In this document: positions 4,614 to 5,222 of the stretch, one piece after another
Position numbering within the stretch: position 1 is the stretch's first letter
How the letters are laid out: each line of letters opens with the position of its first letter
From: Chloroflexota bacterium
Lineage (GTDB): Bacteria; Chloroflexota; Anaerolineae; B4-G1; SLSP01
NCBI GenBank assembly: GCA_009908585.1
Contig: JAAAOZ010000441.1
Coordinates: 1-5,222, forward strand
Direction of reading: 5' to 3'
Length of the DNA: 5,222 nucleotides
Translations under genes and position numbers: made by a program
Notes under the pieces: generated by a model
Databases searched by the model: none
What the model was told of the DNA's origin: nothing
Seen by the model: the letters and a program-made list of their open reading frames with translations, nothing else

Positions 4614-5222
4614 TTAATCTCCCGTTTGGGGTTGGATGGCGACCTCCTCGATGTTCCAGATGGTCCCGGAGGCCGAGGCGTCGGGGCGCAGGCCCTGCAC
4701 CTCAGTACGAGCGACGAACCAATAAGGCCGCCACGTCAAAAAGAGCGTGGGCAGTTCCTCTTTGAGCAGCGTCTGCGCTTCTTGGAGCGCGGCGGCCTGC
4801 GCCGTCGGATCCACAGACGTGAGCGCGCGCGTGCACGCCCGATCATAGGCCTCGTTGGTGTAGCCGCTGAAGTTTTCCCCAATCCACCCACTTTCCTCAC
4901 TGGGGATCCGATCAGAGCGCCAAGCGCCGCAGACCTGGGGCAATTCGACCTGCCACCCGAAGAGCGCCATCTCGAAGCTCCGCCCAAAGAGCGGACTGAC
5001 AGCATCAGCCGCGTAGAGCAATTGCGTCTCCGTGGGCTGCGGGCGGACGCCGACGCCACATTTTTCCAAATCGGCCGAGAGATGGGCCGCCGTGACGATA
5101 TAGGGCGAGGCCAGATGGAGCGTGAGGCTCAAGGGCGTGTCGTCGCGGATGCCCGGCACGTCGTGCGCCTCGCGGATGCCATCGCCGTCCTCGTCATACC
5201 AACCGGCGTCCTCCAGAAACTT
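4614..5222 (-). CDS. ABC transporter solute-binding protein, family 5 (peptide/nickel type), C-terminal part
   Basis: This is a partial gene: 202 codons to the TAA, with the 5' part beyond the right edge. The frame is open to base 5222 and already reads family-typical sequence there (KFLEDAGWYDEDGDGIRE), so the GTG at 5159 is not the start. Family 5 binding proteins (DppA/OppA/NikA type) are lipoproteins or periplasmic proteins that capture peptides or metal complexes for an ABC importer. Supporting segments are the DGDGIRE motif, TPLSLTLHL, FEMALFGWQVE (near 4953-4976), NFSGYTNEAYD, and the closing LLKEELPTLFLTWRPYWFVARTEVQGL. Whole proteins are about 500-600 aa, so roughly a third is present. 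The signal peptide lies outside the window. The permease and ATPase genes, if linked, are not downstream, since the convergent Uma2 gene follows. The ligand cannot be predicted from this part. Confidence 0.92.
   Translation of the reverse strand, partial: KFLEDAGWYDEDGDGIREAHDVPGIRDDTPLSLTLHLASPYIVTAAHLSADLEKCGVGVRPQPTETQLLYAADAVSPLFGRSFEMALFGWQVELPQVCGAWRSDRIPSEESGWIGENFSGYTNEAYDRACTRALTSVDPTAQAAALQEAQTLLKEELPTLFLTWRPYWFVARTEVQGLRPDASASGTIWNIEEVAIQPQTGD

Noticed and set aside
4614..5159. GTG at 5159 as the true start of the solute-binding protein gene
   Set aside because: The frame remains open to the window edge and encodes conserved family sequence (DGDGIRE) upstream of it.

Overview
The window looks like a chromosomal piece from a Chloroflexota-type bacterium, or less likely a cyanobacterium. 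The reasons are two Uma2-family (DUF820) genes, a small-protein/HNH pair and a small-protein/nucleotidyltransferase pair that I recall as common in those phyla, and a GC-rich hydrogenase-maturation gene next to lower-GC accessory genes. The assignment rests on remembered family distributions, not on a search.

Layout on the + strand: six closely spaced genes run from 138 to 3636. First is a 124-aa small protein with an HNH endonuclease (138-928, joined by a TAATG stop/start). Second is an 88-aa small protein with a nucleotidyltransferase-fold protein (962-1808, overlapping by 14 nt). Third is a 249-aa Uma2-like protein (1846-2595), followed 12 nt later by a complete hypE (2608-3636) that ends in the diagnostic PRIC tail. 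Gaps are short (33, 37 and 12 nt) and every start has a plausible Shine-Dalgarno sequence, so one transcript could cover all six. Base composition changes along the run. A 60-nt sample in the nucleotidyltransferase gene is 40% GC, while one in hypE is 73%, with the first Uma2 gene in between. This suggests accessory cassettes sitting beside an older hyp gene.

Region 3637-3925 has no gene but is full of inverted repeats. A 165-bp stretch (3656-3820) is bounded by perfect 10-bp inverted ends and contains nested arms and three compact hairpins, which resembles a MITE/REP-type element or a structured RNA. A separate perfect 12-bp inverted repeat has its left arm across the hypE stop codon. A probable extended -10 promoter (3864-3872) then precedes a second, canonical Uma2 gene (3926-4540), which ends at a strong intrinsic terminator.

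On the - strand, converging on that terminator, is the C-terminal 202 residues of a family 5 ABC-transporter solute-binding protein (peptide/nickel type), cut by the right edge of the window.

The strongest candidate for something undescribed is the nested inverted-repeat element behind hypE. The two coupled small-protein/enzyme cassettes come next: I recall them as recurrent, but I know of no experimentally assigned function.
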